Source of the DNA: Pagrus major
Lineage: Eukaryota; Chordata; Actinopteri; Spariformes; Sparidae
Reading direction: 5' to 3'
DNA length: 64,000 nt
Assembly (NCBI RefSeq): GCF_040436345.1
Contig: NC_133232.1
Location: forward strand, 37,135,683-37,199,682
Shown in pieces: positions 46,435 through 64,000 of this stretch. Both the position numbers and the translations under genes were made by a program. Numbering within the stretch: the first letter of the stretch is position 1; each line of letters starts with the position of its first letter. The notes under the pieces are model-generated. The model did no database searches, was not told the DNA's origin, and saw nothing but the letters and a program-made list of their open reading frames with translations.

Positions 46435-47019
46435 CCACCTCCTTACATCATTTAACACTCCTTCTGATATAAGATGCACTCAGTGGACCAAATACAGGAA
46501 AATACACCTCCCTACATCATTTAACACTCCTTCTGATATTAGATGCACTCAGTGGACCAAATACAGGAAAATACACCTCCCTACATCATTTAACACACCT
46601 TCTGATATTAGATGCACTCAGTGGACCAAATACAGGAAAATACACCTCCCTACATCATTTAACACTCCTTCTGATATAAGATGCACTCAGTGGACCAAAT
46701 ACAGGAAAATACACCTCCCTACATCATTTAACACTCCTTCTGATATAAGATGCACTCAGTGGACCAAATACAGGAAAATACACCTCCCTACATCATTTAA
46801 CACTCCTTCTGATATTAGATTCACTCAGTGGACCAAATACAGGAAAATACACCTCCCTACATCATTTAACACTCCTTCTGATATAAGATGCACTCAGTGG
46901 ACCAAATACAGGAAAATACACCTCCCTACATCATTTAACACTCCTTCTGATATTAGATTCACTCAGTGGACCAAATACAGGAAAATACACCTCCCTACAT
47001 CATTTAACACTCCTTCTGA
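46435..47019. repeat. 69-bp minisatellite upstream of ccna2
   Basis: About 8.5 nearly identical head-to-tail copies of a 69-bp unit containing CTACATCATTTAACACTCC and CAGTGGACCAAATACAGG. Variants are limited to ATAAGATGC, ATTAGATGC and ATTAGATTC. The array begins about 120 bases upstream of the ccna2 CRE-like site. Confidence 0.95.
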
Positions 47020-48606
47020 TGTGTCTTACTGTATTGTGTCCATGGTAAACATGATCATTGCACTGATTTTAGCGTATGACACGTAAATTGTTGGGCTGTC
47101 AGTTTCTGGCTATGTTAACCTCATGCACATGTAGTACACAGTAATAATTATTCTACTACTGTTTTTACTTTTTAATCACCTTTATGTTAATCAGCTTACA
47201 GTTGAACCACACTACTCAAAAACAGTTAGAGTTATTGGGCTATTTTAGTGTTTCACTTGTTTATTCTGTGACATATGAGGATTTTTATTTTCTGAATATT
47301 TATGGTCCCCAAAAATAATGCAACACATTTTGACTTTTGTTGCATATCTATGCACATGCATATATCCACCCATATCCCAGTACTCAGTACAGTAATCCCT
47401 AACTACTGTTGAGTAGTGAACTTGTTTTCACACACTGTTACTGACAGCTGGCTGCAGTAGTTCTGCTGGCTGGACCATCACGACACAGCTGTGTTTTCAT
47501 CGTTATATTCTTGTGTGTATTGGTGTTTTGTATTTATCTATAAACATTTTTGGTTGTTTGGTATTTGACATAATGATGGCAAAACATTTTCATCTCTTGC
47601 CAGCAGTGGAAGAAGATTTCAACTCCTTTATTTTACCACCATAAACACTTCTGTTCAAACTGATACTTAGAGGTACAGTATTATCAGCAAAATATATCTA
47701 AAGTACTTATTATGCAGCATAATGGTCCCTGTTGGTGCTCAAATGTTATATGTATATATTTTTAACTTTGCTATAACCAAGACAGGTCCAGTTGAGATTA
47801 CAGTCTTCTTTTCAAGGGACACAAGCAGCATACGATAAAAACAAGGAATTAGAAACAGATATAAAACAAAAATCATCCCAACGATTCTGTCTCCAGGTTT
47901 TCCAAAATGGAGATTTAAAACATTCTGCATATTCCAGTCTGAGGGTGCAAAATACCTAAAGCCCCTTTCCCAATGCCTGTTTGAACATGTGGTACAGAAA
48001 AATAAATCTCCTGTGACTGCGGAGTACTCGCCAACAGTTAGGATGGGAGCAGCCCAAGAATTAATGTAAATTTAACAATACCAGTGTGTGTGTGTACCAT
48101 TATACACCAGGTGTGTACCATCTTTACTGAACATTTAGGCATTTCAAATATCTTCAAATATATATTATATATATATTTTCAAATATCTCAAATAAGTGTA
48201 AAGGGGATAGAAACTGGAAAAAAACAAGTATGGTAATATGATTTGTTGACTTATCAGTTTACCAATCAAGTGACAGCAGATGTAATCGATCAATGAATGA
48301 GAAATTGGTGGGTTCGGTGTTTAACATTTGTCACTTATAGCTCGTGGTATCACACAAGTCTTTTTCTTCCTATAGTTTCATATTCTTGGGACTGTTTGTT
48401 CATTATCCGTTCCATCAGCCCCTTCAGTGATGAATCCTACAGTGGTTACAAGTAAGCTACAATTTTTATTTCAAGAGGAGGAACTCACAGTTTTAAGGTA
48501 ATCATGATAGAAACATACATTCTGTGTGCTTTCAACTGGCTTATATTTGGTCACCTCAACCGAAGCTTAGCTACTGATAAAAACAGGAAGCATCACCCTG
48601 TAGTGG
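47020..48606. other. ccna2-bbs7 interval, no gene
   Basis: The bbs7 3' flank and the ccna2 distal upstream region. 47606-47760 (GTATTATCAGCAAAATATATC, GTACTTATTATGCAG) is a decayed copy of a common fish dispersed repeat. Nothing else recognised. Confidence 0.45.
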
Positions 48607-48612
48607 TTTATT
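48607..48612 (-). terminator. bbs7: Probable bbs7 polyadenylation signal
   Basis: AATAAA on the minus strand (context TTAATAAACC), about 200 bases after the bbs7 stop codon. Confidence 0.55.
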
Positions 48613-48812
48613 AATCACCACCTTTGATTTTAGATGCTATCAAAAAGACATTATGAATATTTAAATAAACGTACACCATAGTCAGGACAAACAGTATCTA
48701 AAAGACACAATGACAACATCATTGACACGGCTAGTAACTATCATAAAATTCTTTTGTATTTACAATACAAACATAGCACAGAGAAAAGACACGTAAATAA
48801 ATACCATCTGAC

Positions 48813-54343
<5,531 letters not shown>

Positions 54344-54762
54344 CTTCTCTCTCCCGCTGGATGTTTTATCTCAGGAGGAAGAAAAGTCTGGTGCAAATCT
54401 CCCGGTAGATTATCCGGTCATAAAACTGCAGTGATCATTAGTTGCAGTCCAGCCAACATTTCCGTCCGAGCCACAAGACGATAATAATGTTAGAGTCAGA
54501 CTGGGATTAACTATGTAGCTAAGGCAAGGAGATTAGCTCGACGTGCTAACGCTAGCTAGCAGGCTAATTGGCTAACACGATTTATCTGGCCGCCAAATGT
54601 CCACTTCGTTCAACAGGTAATCTGTGACCGAGCCTACTGAGCGCCGTGAACACACCTGGAGCAGGTACGTGTCTGTACGTGACGTAATGCGCACCCGAAG
54701 TCTCCTTTAACGCGAATATGAAGCAGAAACGTCTGATGTGGCGCCGACAGCTCGACAAGTGT

Positions 54763-54777
54763 GTTGCTAGTGGCAAC
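54763..54777. promoter_or_regulatory. bbs7: X-box-like RFX site in the bbs7 5' flank
   Basis: GTTGCTAGTGGCAAC consists of the half-sites GTTRCY and RGYAAC, 3 bases apart, which is within the 0-3 spacing accepted by RFX factors. It lies 420 bases upstream of the bbs7 ATG. RFX/DAF-19 control of BBS genes through X-boxes is established in worms and vertebrates. An inverted CCAAT (ATTGG, 54846-54850) lies next to it. Confidence 0.65.
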
Positions 54778-54916
54778 GCTGTGGCCGTAACAAGCTGTGA
54801 CACCATTGGATGAGATGGAACGCCAGAAACTGACGCTGTGCCCTGATTGGTTGACTCGGTACAAACGTCTTTAGCTTTGAAGCTGTGTAATGTTTGTTTT
54901 CCACTGATACTGATTG

Positions 54917-57616
54917 ATTAATACACACTGTGCTTATTAATACACAGTATACTTATTAATACACACTGTGCTTATTAATACACAGTATACTTATTAATAC
55001 ACACTGTACTTATTAATACACAGTATACTTATTAATACACACTGTGCTTATTAATACACACTGTGCTTATTAATACTCAGTATACTTATTAATACACACT
55101 GTACTTATTAATACACAGTATACTTATTAATACACACTGTGCTTATTAATACACACTACTTATTAATACACACTGTGCTTATTAATACACACTGTGCTTA
55201 TTAATACTCAGTATACTTATTAATACACACTGTGCTTATTAATACACACTGTGCTTATTAATACACACTGTACTTATTAATACACACTGTGCTTATTAAT
55301 ACTCAGTATACTTATTAATACACAGTATACTTATTAATACACACTGTGCTTATTAATACACACTACTTATTAATACACACTGTGCTTATTAATACACACT
55401 GTGCTTATTAATACTCAGTATACTTATTAATACACAGTATACTTATTAATACACACTGTGCTTATTAATACACACTACTTATTAATACACACTGTGCTTA
55501 TTAATACACACTGTACTTATTAATACACAGTATACTTATTAATACACACTGTGCTTATTAATACACACTGTACTTATTAATACACAGTATACTTATTAAT
55601 ACACACTGTACTTATTAATACACAGTATACTTATTAATACACAGTATACTTATTAATACACACTACTTATTAATACACACTGTACTTATTAATACACACT
55701 GTGCTTATTAATACACAGTATACTTATTAATACACACTGTGCTTATTAATACACAGTATACTTATTAATACACACTGTGCTTATTAATACACACTGTACT
55801 TATTAATACACAGTATACTTATTAATACACACTGTGCTTATTAATACACAGTATACTTATTAATACATACTGTGCTTATTAATACACACTGTACTTATTA
55901 ATACTCAGTATACTTATTAATACACACTGTGCTTATTAATACACACTGTACTTATTAATACACAGTATACTTATTAATACACACTGTACTTATTAATACA
56001 CAGTATACTTATTAATACACACTGTGCTTATTAATACACAGTATACTTATTAATACACACTGTGCTTATTAATACACACTGTACTTATTAATACATACTG
56101 TGCTTATTAATACACACTGTGCTTATTAATACACAGTATACTTATTAATACACACTGTGCTTATTAATACACACTGTACTTATTAATACATACTGTGCTT
56201 ATTAATACACACTGTGCTTATTAATACACAGTATACTTATTAATACACACTGTGCTTATTAATACACACTGTACTTATTAATACATACTGTGCTTATTAA
56301 TACACAGTATACTTATTAATACACACTGTGCTTATTAATACACACTGTACTTATTAATACATACTGTGCTTATTAATACACACTGTGCTTATTAATACAC
56401 AGTATACTTATTAATACATACTGTGCTTATTAATACACACTGTACTTATTAATACTCAGTATACTTATTAATACACACTGTGCTTATTAATACACACTGT
56501 ACTTATTAATACACAGTATACTTATTAATACACACTGTACTTATTAATACACAGTATACTTATTAATACACACTGTGCTTATTAATACACAGTATACTTA
56601 TTAATACATACTGTGCTTATTAATACACACTGTACTTATTAATACTCAGTATACTTATTAATACACACTGTGCTTATTAATACACACTGTACTTATTAAT
56701 ACACAGTATACTTATTAATACACACTGTACTTATTAATACACAGTATACTTATTAATACACACTGTGCTTATTAATACACAGTATACTTATTAATACACA
56801 CTGTGCTTATTAATACACACTGTACTTATTAATACATACTGTGCTTATTAATACACACTGTGCTTATTAATACACAGTATACTTATTAATACACACTGTG
56901 CTTATTAATACACACTGTACTTATTAATACACAGTATACTTATTAATACACACTGTGCTTATTAATACACAGTATACTTATTAATACACACTGTGCTTAT
57001 TAATACACACTGTACTTATTAATACACACTGTGCTTATTAATACACACTGTACTTATTAATACACACTGTGCTTATTAATACACACTGTGCTTATTAATA
57101 CACACTGTACTTATTAATACACACTGTGCTTATTAATACACACTGTACTTATTAATACACACTGTGCTTATTAATACACACTGTGCTTATTAATACACAC
57201 TGTACTTATTAATACACACTGTGCTTATTAATACACACTACTTATTAATACACAGTATACTTATTAATACACACTGTACTTATTAATACACACTGTGCTT
57301 ATTAATACATACTGTGCTTATTAATACACACTACTTATTAATACACAGTATACTTATTAATACACACTGTACTTATTAATACACACTGTGCTTATTAATA
57401 CACACTGTGCTTATTAATACACACTGTACTTATTAATACACACTACTTATTAATACTCAGTATACTTATTAATACACACTGTACTTATTAATACTCAGTA
57501 TACTTATTAATACACACTGTACTTATTAATACACACTGTGCTTATTAATACACACTGTGCTTATTAATACACACTGTACTTATTAATACACAGTATACTT
57601 ATTAATACACACACAG
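54917..57616. repeat. 2.7-kb array of 19-bp units upstream of bbs7
   Basis: About 140 copies of TTATTAATACAC plus a variable tail (ACTGTGC, ACTGTAC, AGTATAC), with occasional 17-bp units (ACTAC tail). Both TATTAATA and AGTATACT are self-complementary, so AGTATAC units carry two palindromes. A marker run (CATACTGTGC, then CTCAGTATAC) recurs at 55861, 56412 and 56602, offsets of 551 and 190 bp (29 and 10 units), showing higher-order duplication. The array starts about 570 bases upstream of the bbs7 ATG. Confidence 0.96.
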
Positions 57617-57900
57617 AAAACTGTACCGTCTAATCTAATTCAACCCCATTATTGAGTTGGTAATGTTCAGTCTTTGTTGACTTTGTCGAGTGTGTGTAAA
57701 TGAATGTGTAATCAATCATACGTTCATCACTGAGGTCACTGACTGGTGGGGTCGTCCTCCCTGTTTAGCTACATGAAGGGGGCAGAATATCTGAAACACA
57801 GTCCAGTTTCTGACCTCACGATGACCTTAAATCTAATATAATACTATAACAGGTCTATGACAGTGTAAAAATGGACATTACAGACATAATTTAAGTAGAC

Positions 57901-58468
57901 TTAAAGGTGCAATACGAAAGAATTTTAGTTGAAAACACAAAAATGAACAACAAAATATGAAGAAATAAACACTTTGACGTTATGACATCCAGTATTGGGG
58001 GCAACGCGTTACAGTAATATATTTCTTTTAGCGGTAATGGAGTAATATAATGTCTTACTAAAACGATCTAGGCCATTTAAATTGTTCTATATAGGTTATT
58101 TGGGCATTTTGTTGAAAGTAACTAAAAAGTAGTGTAATAAGTAATGTGTTACTTTACGCAGACAGTAATAGTGTAACGTAATATAATACTTTAAAACAAA
58201 GGTAACTAGTTATATGTAATATCGCATTTTGAAAGTAACTTGCCCGACACTGATGACATCTGTGTCTCGTTCTGCAGCAATATCACCTGAGGTTAGCATG
58301 CTAGCCACGGCCGTGCCGGTGCTCTGTGCCTTAAGTCCAGACCACTAGATGCACAGCTAACCAAGCTAACTGGCTAACAGCAGCTACAATTAGCAGTTAC
58401 TGGTGATATGCTGCCCTGTTTGTTTTGAGCATGAATTTGACAGGTGATCTTACATATTGCACCTTTAA
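57901..58468. mobile_element. MITE with TTAAAGGTGCAATA ends
   Basis: The left end TTAAAGGTGCAATACGAAAG and the inverted right end CTTACATATTGCACCTTTAA form 20-bp terminal inverted repeats. TTAA at both extremes would fit a TTAA target. It is interrupted by the element at 57990-58252; without it the MITE is about 300 bp. A second, decayed copy is at 3440-3680. Confidence 0.75.
57990..58252. mobile_element. Nested hAT-type MITE with 8-bp target duplication
   Basis: The 263-bp insertion begins CAGTATTGGGGGCAACG and ends AGTAACTTGCCCGACACTG. It is flanked by ATGACATC on both sides (57982-57989 and 58253-58260). Eight-base duplications and CAG/CTG ends are hAT hallmarks. It inserted into the outer MITE, so it is the younger of the two. 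Confidence 0.8.
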
Positions 58469-59756
58469 TAGCAGAACAGCTGTATCAGATTTCATGGCAT
58501 TTTACAGGTGAACCACCTACAACAGTGGCCACCGAGCGTATAGTAAAAATCTTTTAACTTCAACTTTCTGTGATGAAGACCATTAGATGGAGTCAAAAGC
58601 TGTAAATTACAGTAAATTGACCTTGAGTTAAGGTTTTTTGGTGAGACTATTTTGGAAAATAAACTTCTCCACTCAGAAGATATTTTGTTCAAAACACACA
58701 GTTGGTCAGCACATAAATGTATTTCATATCTATATCGATCGTCGACTTGCTGACAATGAGGCGAAAATCAACTGCAGTAGTTAAAACAAATTATAAGCCC
58801 AAACAACATTACTGTTCTTTATTATTTTATTGGTTTAATTAAGAGATCATTTTATTCTTGTCATAAAAATGTGGTTTGTTTGTAGGCAAATAAACATTAA
58901 ACATGGCAGAAAAAAAATCAGAGCATGCATTAAGCAAGAAAACTACGAAGCAACAAATGATGAAGCAAATTCAAAACAGCTTTCAAACTGAGAGACAAGG
59001 TCAGACTGCATTCAGGCGCATGACATGCAACTCATTTCAAATATGAATCCTACAGCATATTGTCTGGTAGCTTAAAATATACTATGAAATACAGCAGATA
59101 TCTTGTTTCTCAATTCAACACCCATTTTGACATCATGCCTACACAGATTGTGCATGTTGTTAAAAGAGCGAGTTGATGGCATTGATAGAACACATTTAAA
59201 GTTAGGCATTTAGACAAATCAGAGCATCAGATGCACATAAAAAAAAGTTGGACTGGGTAGAAACAACAAACAAACCGTATCCTCCATCCATCCAAGCACA
59301 AGATTATTAAAAAAAGAACATTTTTAATTATGTATAAGCACATTTTCATTTAAGTTACTAATCTCAGAATGTTAATGTTTCATCATAGAAAAAGAAATCT
59401 TCATGAATAAATAAGGACATACGAGGAAGAAATAATAACAGCCGATACACAGAACACAGCTGATGTCTGTGCTCCGTTCAGTGAACGTAACAAAGTGAGG
59501 GGTGTCCACTGCTTCAATGAGGTCACATTAAGAAGATGGGAAAAGAAATGTCACCGTGAGACTTCAGTGCATTACTGGCTGGTCTTCAACTGTACTCAAA
59601 TATTCAGAGAAGTTGGAGCACAGACTGTAAAGTTGACATTCAAAGAACAGTTCCTTCCGTTGATGGCAATGTCTGTCCCCATCAAGGTTTAAGTCACATC
59701 CTAAATGGTGGAAAAAACCAAAAACATAAAGAAAACAAAACTTTTATGGAGCGTGA
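58469..59756. other. tmem33 3' flank, no gene
   Basis: Probably tmem33 3'UTR for the part nearest 59756. TTTATT at 58851-58856 (AATAAA on the minus strand) is a possible polyadenylation signal, giving a 3'UTR of about 900 bases. No other gene seen. Confidence 0.4.
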
Positions 59757-61042
59757 TCAGACCCCCGTGGGGGCGAGGCGGCTGACGAAGGCGATACTGC
59801 TGAGGCACATCCTTCTGAAGAAGACGGGGCAGGCGGGCTTCATGATGAAGTGCTCCAGAAGAATTCGCAGCTCTGTGAACAAGGTGCTGAGGTGGAAAAC
59901 AGATGCATTTAATAATCAACTCTGTGTTGGTTCCACTTCAAATTCTCACTGAGGCTTCTTTACTCTATTTTTAATACTACTGATAGTTTTCAACAAGTTT
60001 TATTTTAGAGACATTTGTAGTTTTTCATCAATTCAGGAACAATAATGATGATCTAGACTGCACCACCGAACCAAAACTGAATTTGACAGTTGAAAAAAAA
60101 CAGTGCACTCTCATGGACAAACAATGTAACTGCAGCACTGTTTCTGAATGACCTCAAACATATCGCCAGCATTTCTGAACTGAAATATTTTTGTCACATT
60201 TTGGGCAACATACACAGATAATACTATACTGTTTCTAAGATGAGCCACTGCTGGCTGATACTTTCAATCCCCCTCACTTATTGGCTCATGTGGATGCAAA
60301 GCACAGACATTTCCATGGTCCCAAACATTCAATACATTTTGGTTTGCAATGAAAAAACAATTATAAACATAAACAATGACAAATTATAAACAAAGTGTCT
60401 GGATTTTTCATCCCCTATTTCTGCAATAACAACTACCTTGAATATTATCATTTACATAAAGATCTATGCTTTATGACAATTTTTGTATTATTTCAAATCT
60501 TACCGGCAGTATGGGTTTCTTCTGGATGTGTAGCGGAGAGTGAGGAATCGGTAGTAAATGAAAGGCAGCAGCAGGCTCCCCTGGCCACTGTCAGAAAGAC
60601 ATGATATGGATAAATGAAAACTGACCTTATACATACAGAATATATGTTCAAAACATTGTTAATATTGATCTTAACTACACTAACAAGCAAATAGACCACC
60701 TGTATAAACTCAAACAATTCAATACGATGCCTATCTGGCCTCTGCAGGTTGCTCTGAAAGTTTGCACATGAACATATTGCATGTGAGAGTCGTAATGAAG
60801 CGGACTGGTAGTTCAGACACAGTTCAATAAGACTGATCTATGTGGACACAGTGGTTAACAGGATTTACAGGATTGTATTTTAGAGATTCTGTGTTTGACA
60901 ACACAGAAAAAACGTCTGTTATGTTGCTCAGAATCTGTCCCTTCATGTCCCATCTGTGGCTTCAGGGATGGTTGCATAAGCACATACTGTCATTGCAGTG
61001 CAATAAATACAATATTACAGAAAGGATCTGCAATGTCTCTTG

Positions 61043-61073
<31 letters not shown>

Positions 61074-63554
61074 CCTTTTGTGTGCACTTACCTGAAGAGC
61101 ATGAAAACAGTGGCCGGCATCAAGAAGATCTCGTTGCAGGCGATGAACTTCAGGATGTTCTGCTGATTGGCTGTAAGTTTGTCCAGGAGGTTTCTGATGA
61201 ACATCAGGCTGCTGGGGCCCATAGACTGCAAAGACAAGTAAAGAGATGAGAAGCTGATAACAAAGCTGCAGTGTGTCAAAGTTTCAGTGAGGCAGAGACT
61301 TTACATGACATATTGATACAGAGAAGTAAATGTGAAGGTAATCACAGTATCAATCATCAGCTTTATTAGATTTAAAAGTTGAATTTGGGTCTCTGAGCAA
61401 AGCCCAGTTGATTGAGTAGATAATTAAAACACCATTTGGCTGGTGGCAATTTTCCACCTGGGGGTTAAACAATGTTCAGCAAAATGCTTTCTGTCATTCA
61501 TTTTTAACTAACAGCATTAGAAGTCACAGCAGGTGACTGCTGGCTTATACTCACATCAAGAACTTTCTTTGTGTAGGTGGTTGCATGGAGCAAAGAGAAG
61601 AGGAAGACTGGGAAGATGCTCACTGGACACAAATGTCAAGGGTCAACATAAAAAACTGGTTATAAACCTTCCATAACAACTTCCTGCAGTTATTAGGGCA
61701 GCATTATTCTAAATAAAGGGACATGATTATATGATTTAATGACTGAAGCGATGGAATAATAATACTAAAGCACCTGTGATATGCTGAATCCTCTGGAAAA
61801 CCAAACACATCAAACACTTTCATGTTACGTACATGAAAATGTAAAAGTGAAAAGTGAATCACTGACCGTCAACTGAGGAGATCTTTGTTACAAAGACGAC
61901 CACATCCCACTTCAGATTGAATTCTAGCTGCAGCCAAAGTGAACAAGTAGTGCTTCTTTATGATTTAAACCTTTGAGTAAACTAAGTCGTAGCAGGCAGG
62001 CAGGCAGCCCACATGAACTACTGTACCTCACAATTTCACCCAGGTACACAGCACTATCCATTCTCTTATGCCTATATTTGAAGTTGAAAGGATACTTGTG
62101 ATGGGGTAGGAGTTGACCAGGATGAGTGAGTACAGCAGGTAATGGCAGCTGTCCTCCTGAAGAGCCTGGGCCAGGAACGCTCTGCTCAACTGAAAGCGTG
62201 GCAGCCTTTGATGCAGGCGAAGGGCGCTGGTGAGGGCGTTCGCTAACAAGGCTCGCTGATAGAAGTTCGCTGCTGCATAGGGTCTGAAATACACAAGCAG
62301 TGCCAAATATTCTGACATGTGTTCAGGCTGGGAGAAAGGCTCGGGTCAAGCAGCGTGTTGCTGTCAGTCAAGCTTGATAAAACAGTGTCACTGAGTGAAC
62401 TCACCCCAGGATTGGTAGAATGAACATTACGGAGCAGTAGACGGTGAAGAGTCGTGAAAGCCACATTGCGGTTTCCAGCTTGTTGCTCATTAAAAATTGC
62501 TGTGGAAGAAAAAAAATGACATCCAGTAGTCATTACAACTGAACCTGCTCCATCACTTATGATACAGCATCATGGGGGAAGGATGTGCAGTGTTAGCTGT
62601 GTCAGGGTCTCAGGCAAAGAGCTGGTATGATTTCTGTTTTAGCATTTGAAATGACAGGTTGGGTTTTCTGTTATCTCACGTCTACTGAAAACATTTTTAC
62701 TGAAAAGCTTAGACCTTCACTCATGTTCTCTCAACGCTCAGCATGAATCAGCCAAACTAAAAAACAACTTAATTCGATCTGGGAGTTAATTTTATCAGGA
62801 TCTCAGCCAAAGTCAGGAGACAAGATGCAGCTGCAGCTCATGAAAGAACCTAATCCCTCAGCTGACATCAGTCGATGGAGCCCATCTTTATATTTCAGAC
62901 AGTCTGCACATAAACTGACCAGTTTGAAGAAAGTTCAATGGATGAAAAAAACTAAAGATGGGAAAATTGTAAAATATGATAAACATCACAAGAGTCCAAG
63001 GTGAAACCTTTAAATGTCTTTTTTGTCGTCAGCCCAACAGTCCGAAACCCCCAAATATTCAGATTACAATTACAGAAGACAAAAACCCCACAAAATAATC
63101 TATGTGGAGAAGACGGCACCCTTTCATGCTCAAAAATGACAAACAATTTAGTGATCATCAAAAACATTAATAACTGTGCTACACTCACTGATGACAGATA
63201 AAAAACATGCAACATGTTTTCTGTGAGATCATTTGTTCCTATGCATTCATAACTGATGGACACAATCACAAGGACCTAAATAAACAGGACCTTTGAGAAA
63301 CTCATAATGTTTCTTTTATGAACATGTTTCTGCTGAACTCTGAATATTAAGGTTTCCATGAAGTCTGTTCAAAATGGCCTCACCAGCTTTAGAAATCTCC
63401 CCCAGAGCCACAGAAGACATGACACAAATGTTTTTGTAGGCCCGGCAGCACAGTGACGAGCAGGGAGAGAGCTGGAAGATGCAACAGTGTGGTCAAACAG
63501 CAAACTTACCACCGGCCCGAGCTGGGGAGGACTTTGTTGGTTTGTGTCAGCCAT
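59757..63554 (-). CDS. tmem33: Transmembrane protein 33 (7 coding exons, 247 aa)
   Basis: A multi-pass endoplasmic reticulum and nuclear envelope protein that interacts with reticulons and is linked to the unfolded protein response. Coding exons: 63554-63510, 62499-62405, 62283-62096, 61622-61555, 61225-61092, 60587-60504 and 59886-59757 (stop TGA 59759-59757). They join to 744 bases, exactly the length of human TMEM33 (247 aa). Diagnostic stretches are AMWLSRLFTVYC, FYQRALLANALTSALRLHQR, EDSCHYLLYSL, ANQQNILKFIACNEIFLMPA, YYRFLTLRY, EHFIMKPACP and AFVSRLAPTGV. The coding part of the first exon starts 26 bases after an acceptor (ctcaacag, exon start 63580), so a non-coding exon lies upstream. 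Confidence 0.97.
61042..61070. repeat. (ATA)n microsatellite
   Basis: About nine AAT/ATA triplets in a tmem33 intron, about 20 bases beyond the 61225-61092 exon donor on the transcript. Confidence 0.85.
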
Positions 63555-63866
63555 CTTTGGGAGTGTGTGTGTGTGTTGCTCTGTTGAGAAAAGAAAAGGT
63601 CACATCATGAAGCAGAACTGGCGTCAGGAATCACAGCTAACTACAACACAGTGGTTGTTAAATTACAAGCCTCTTCTTGGGCTGCAGTTAACTGCAGTTT
63701 TCTTTATGGATTAATCGGACAATCATCTTTCTGTCAGTAAATATTTTTAAAAAAATGCACATTAACAACTTTTAAAAGGTGTAAAGTGACAAAGTTATTC
63801 AGTTGGTATATAATAAAGACAAACACCAACTCCTCACATGTAAGCAGATGTACTCTGGAATCATTT

Positions 63867-63889
63867 TCATTCATTCATTCATTCATTCA
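63867..63889. repeat. (ATTC)n microsatellite
   Basis: Five to six ATTC units in the inferred tmem33 5'UTR intron. Confidence 0.8.
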
Positions 63890-63975
63890 ACAACTAGTCT
63901 GATCGACTGGCTGATTATTTACACAGTCACCTTCCGCCGTCTGGAAGTCGCAGGTGAGCTGTATGAAAACCTTAC

Positions 63976-64000
63976 CTGGCCGGCTTTAATCACTGAGGAT
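63976..64000 (-). other. tmem33: Probable non-coding first exon of tmem33 (cut by window edge)
   Basis: On the minus strand GCCGGCCAG is followed by a strong donor, gtaagg, at 63975. The acceptor at 63581 in front of the ATG exon needs a partner, and this is the best upstream donor visible. The exon start lies outside the window. Confidence 0.5.

Overview
The window is vertebrate genomic DNA, almost certainly from a ray-finned (probably percomorph) fish. Four multi-exon genes and one apparently single-exon gene could be read by hand, all on the minus strand: an annexin A5 gene (anxa5, CDS 34443 down to 56), a small membrane-protein gene matching SMIM43/NEMEP (40609-40376), cyclin A2 (ccna2, 45856-42595), the BBSome subunit bbs7 (54343-48813) and tmem33 (63554-59757). 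In each spliced gene the exon phases join without a break and the protein length matches the mammalian protein: 316, 437, 714 and 247 residues. ANXA5-SMIM43-CCNA2-BBS7, all in one orientation, is the human 4q27 order. EXOSC9 is not found between smim43 and ccna2, and tmem33 sits where TRPC3 would follow bbs7.

Layout: 1-34475 is anxa5, about 34 kb long because its introns hold tandem arrays and mobile elements. These are a GTATC pentamer array (2180-2736), an intact Ty3/gypsy chromovirus-type LTR retrotransposon with identical 570-bp LTRs (4368-10082, antisense to anxa5), a MITE (10618-11179), an 11-bp array (12549-13012), a CAGA tract touching a splice acceptor (14571-14792), an L2-like LINE tail (19187-19905), a 29-bp array (21508-22310) and a 4.9-kb array built on the E-box CAGCTG (23951-28855). 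34476-40375 is intergenic with dispersed repeats. 40376-42594 holds smim43 and the ccna2 3' flank. 42595-46320 is ccna2 with a recognisable CDE/CHR, CCAAT and CRE-like promoter. A 69-bp array (46435-47019) lies just upstream. 48607-54850 is bbs7 with an RFX X-box-like site in its 5' flank. A 2.7-kb array of 19-bp units (54917-57616) and a nested MITE pair (57901-58468) separate bbs7 from tmem33. The right edge cuts off the probable non-coding first exon of tmem33.

The host genes do not form a pathway: a calcium/phospholipid-binding protein, a micropeptide, a cell-cycle cyclin, a ciliary trafficking subunit and an ER membrane protein. Their grouping reflects ancient synteny. I found no prokaryote-like system, CRISPR array, tRNA or rRNA. 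The most unusual content is the short conserved ORF, the apparently young retroelement with a self-priming arrangement, the array load in and around essential genes, and a few splice and promoter peculiarities listed as findings.
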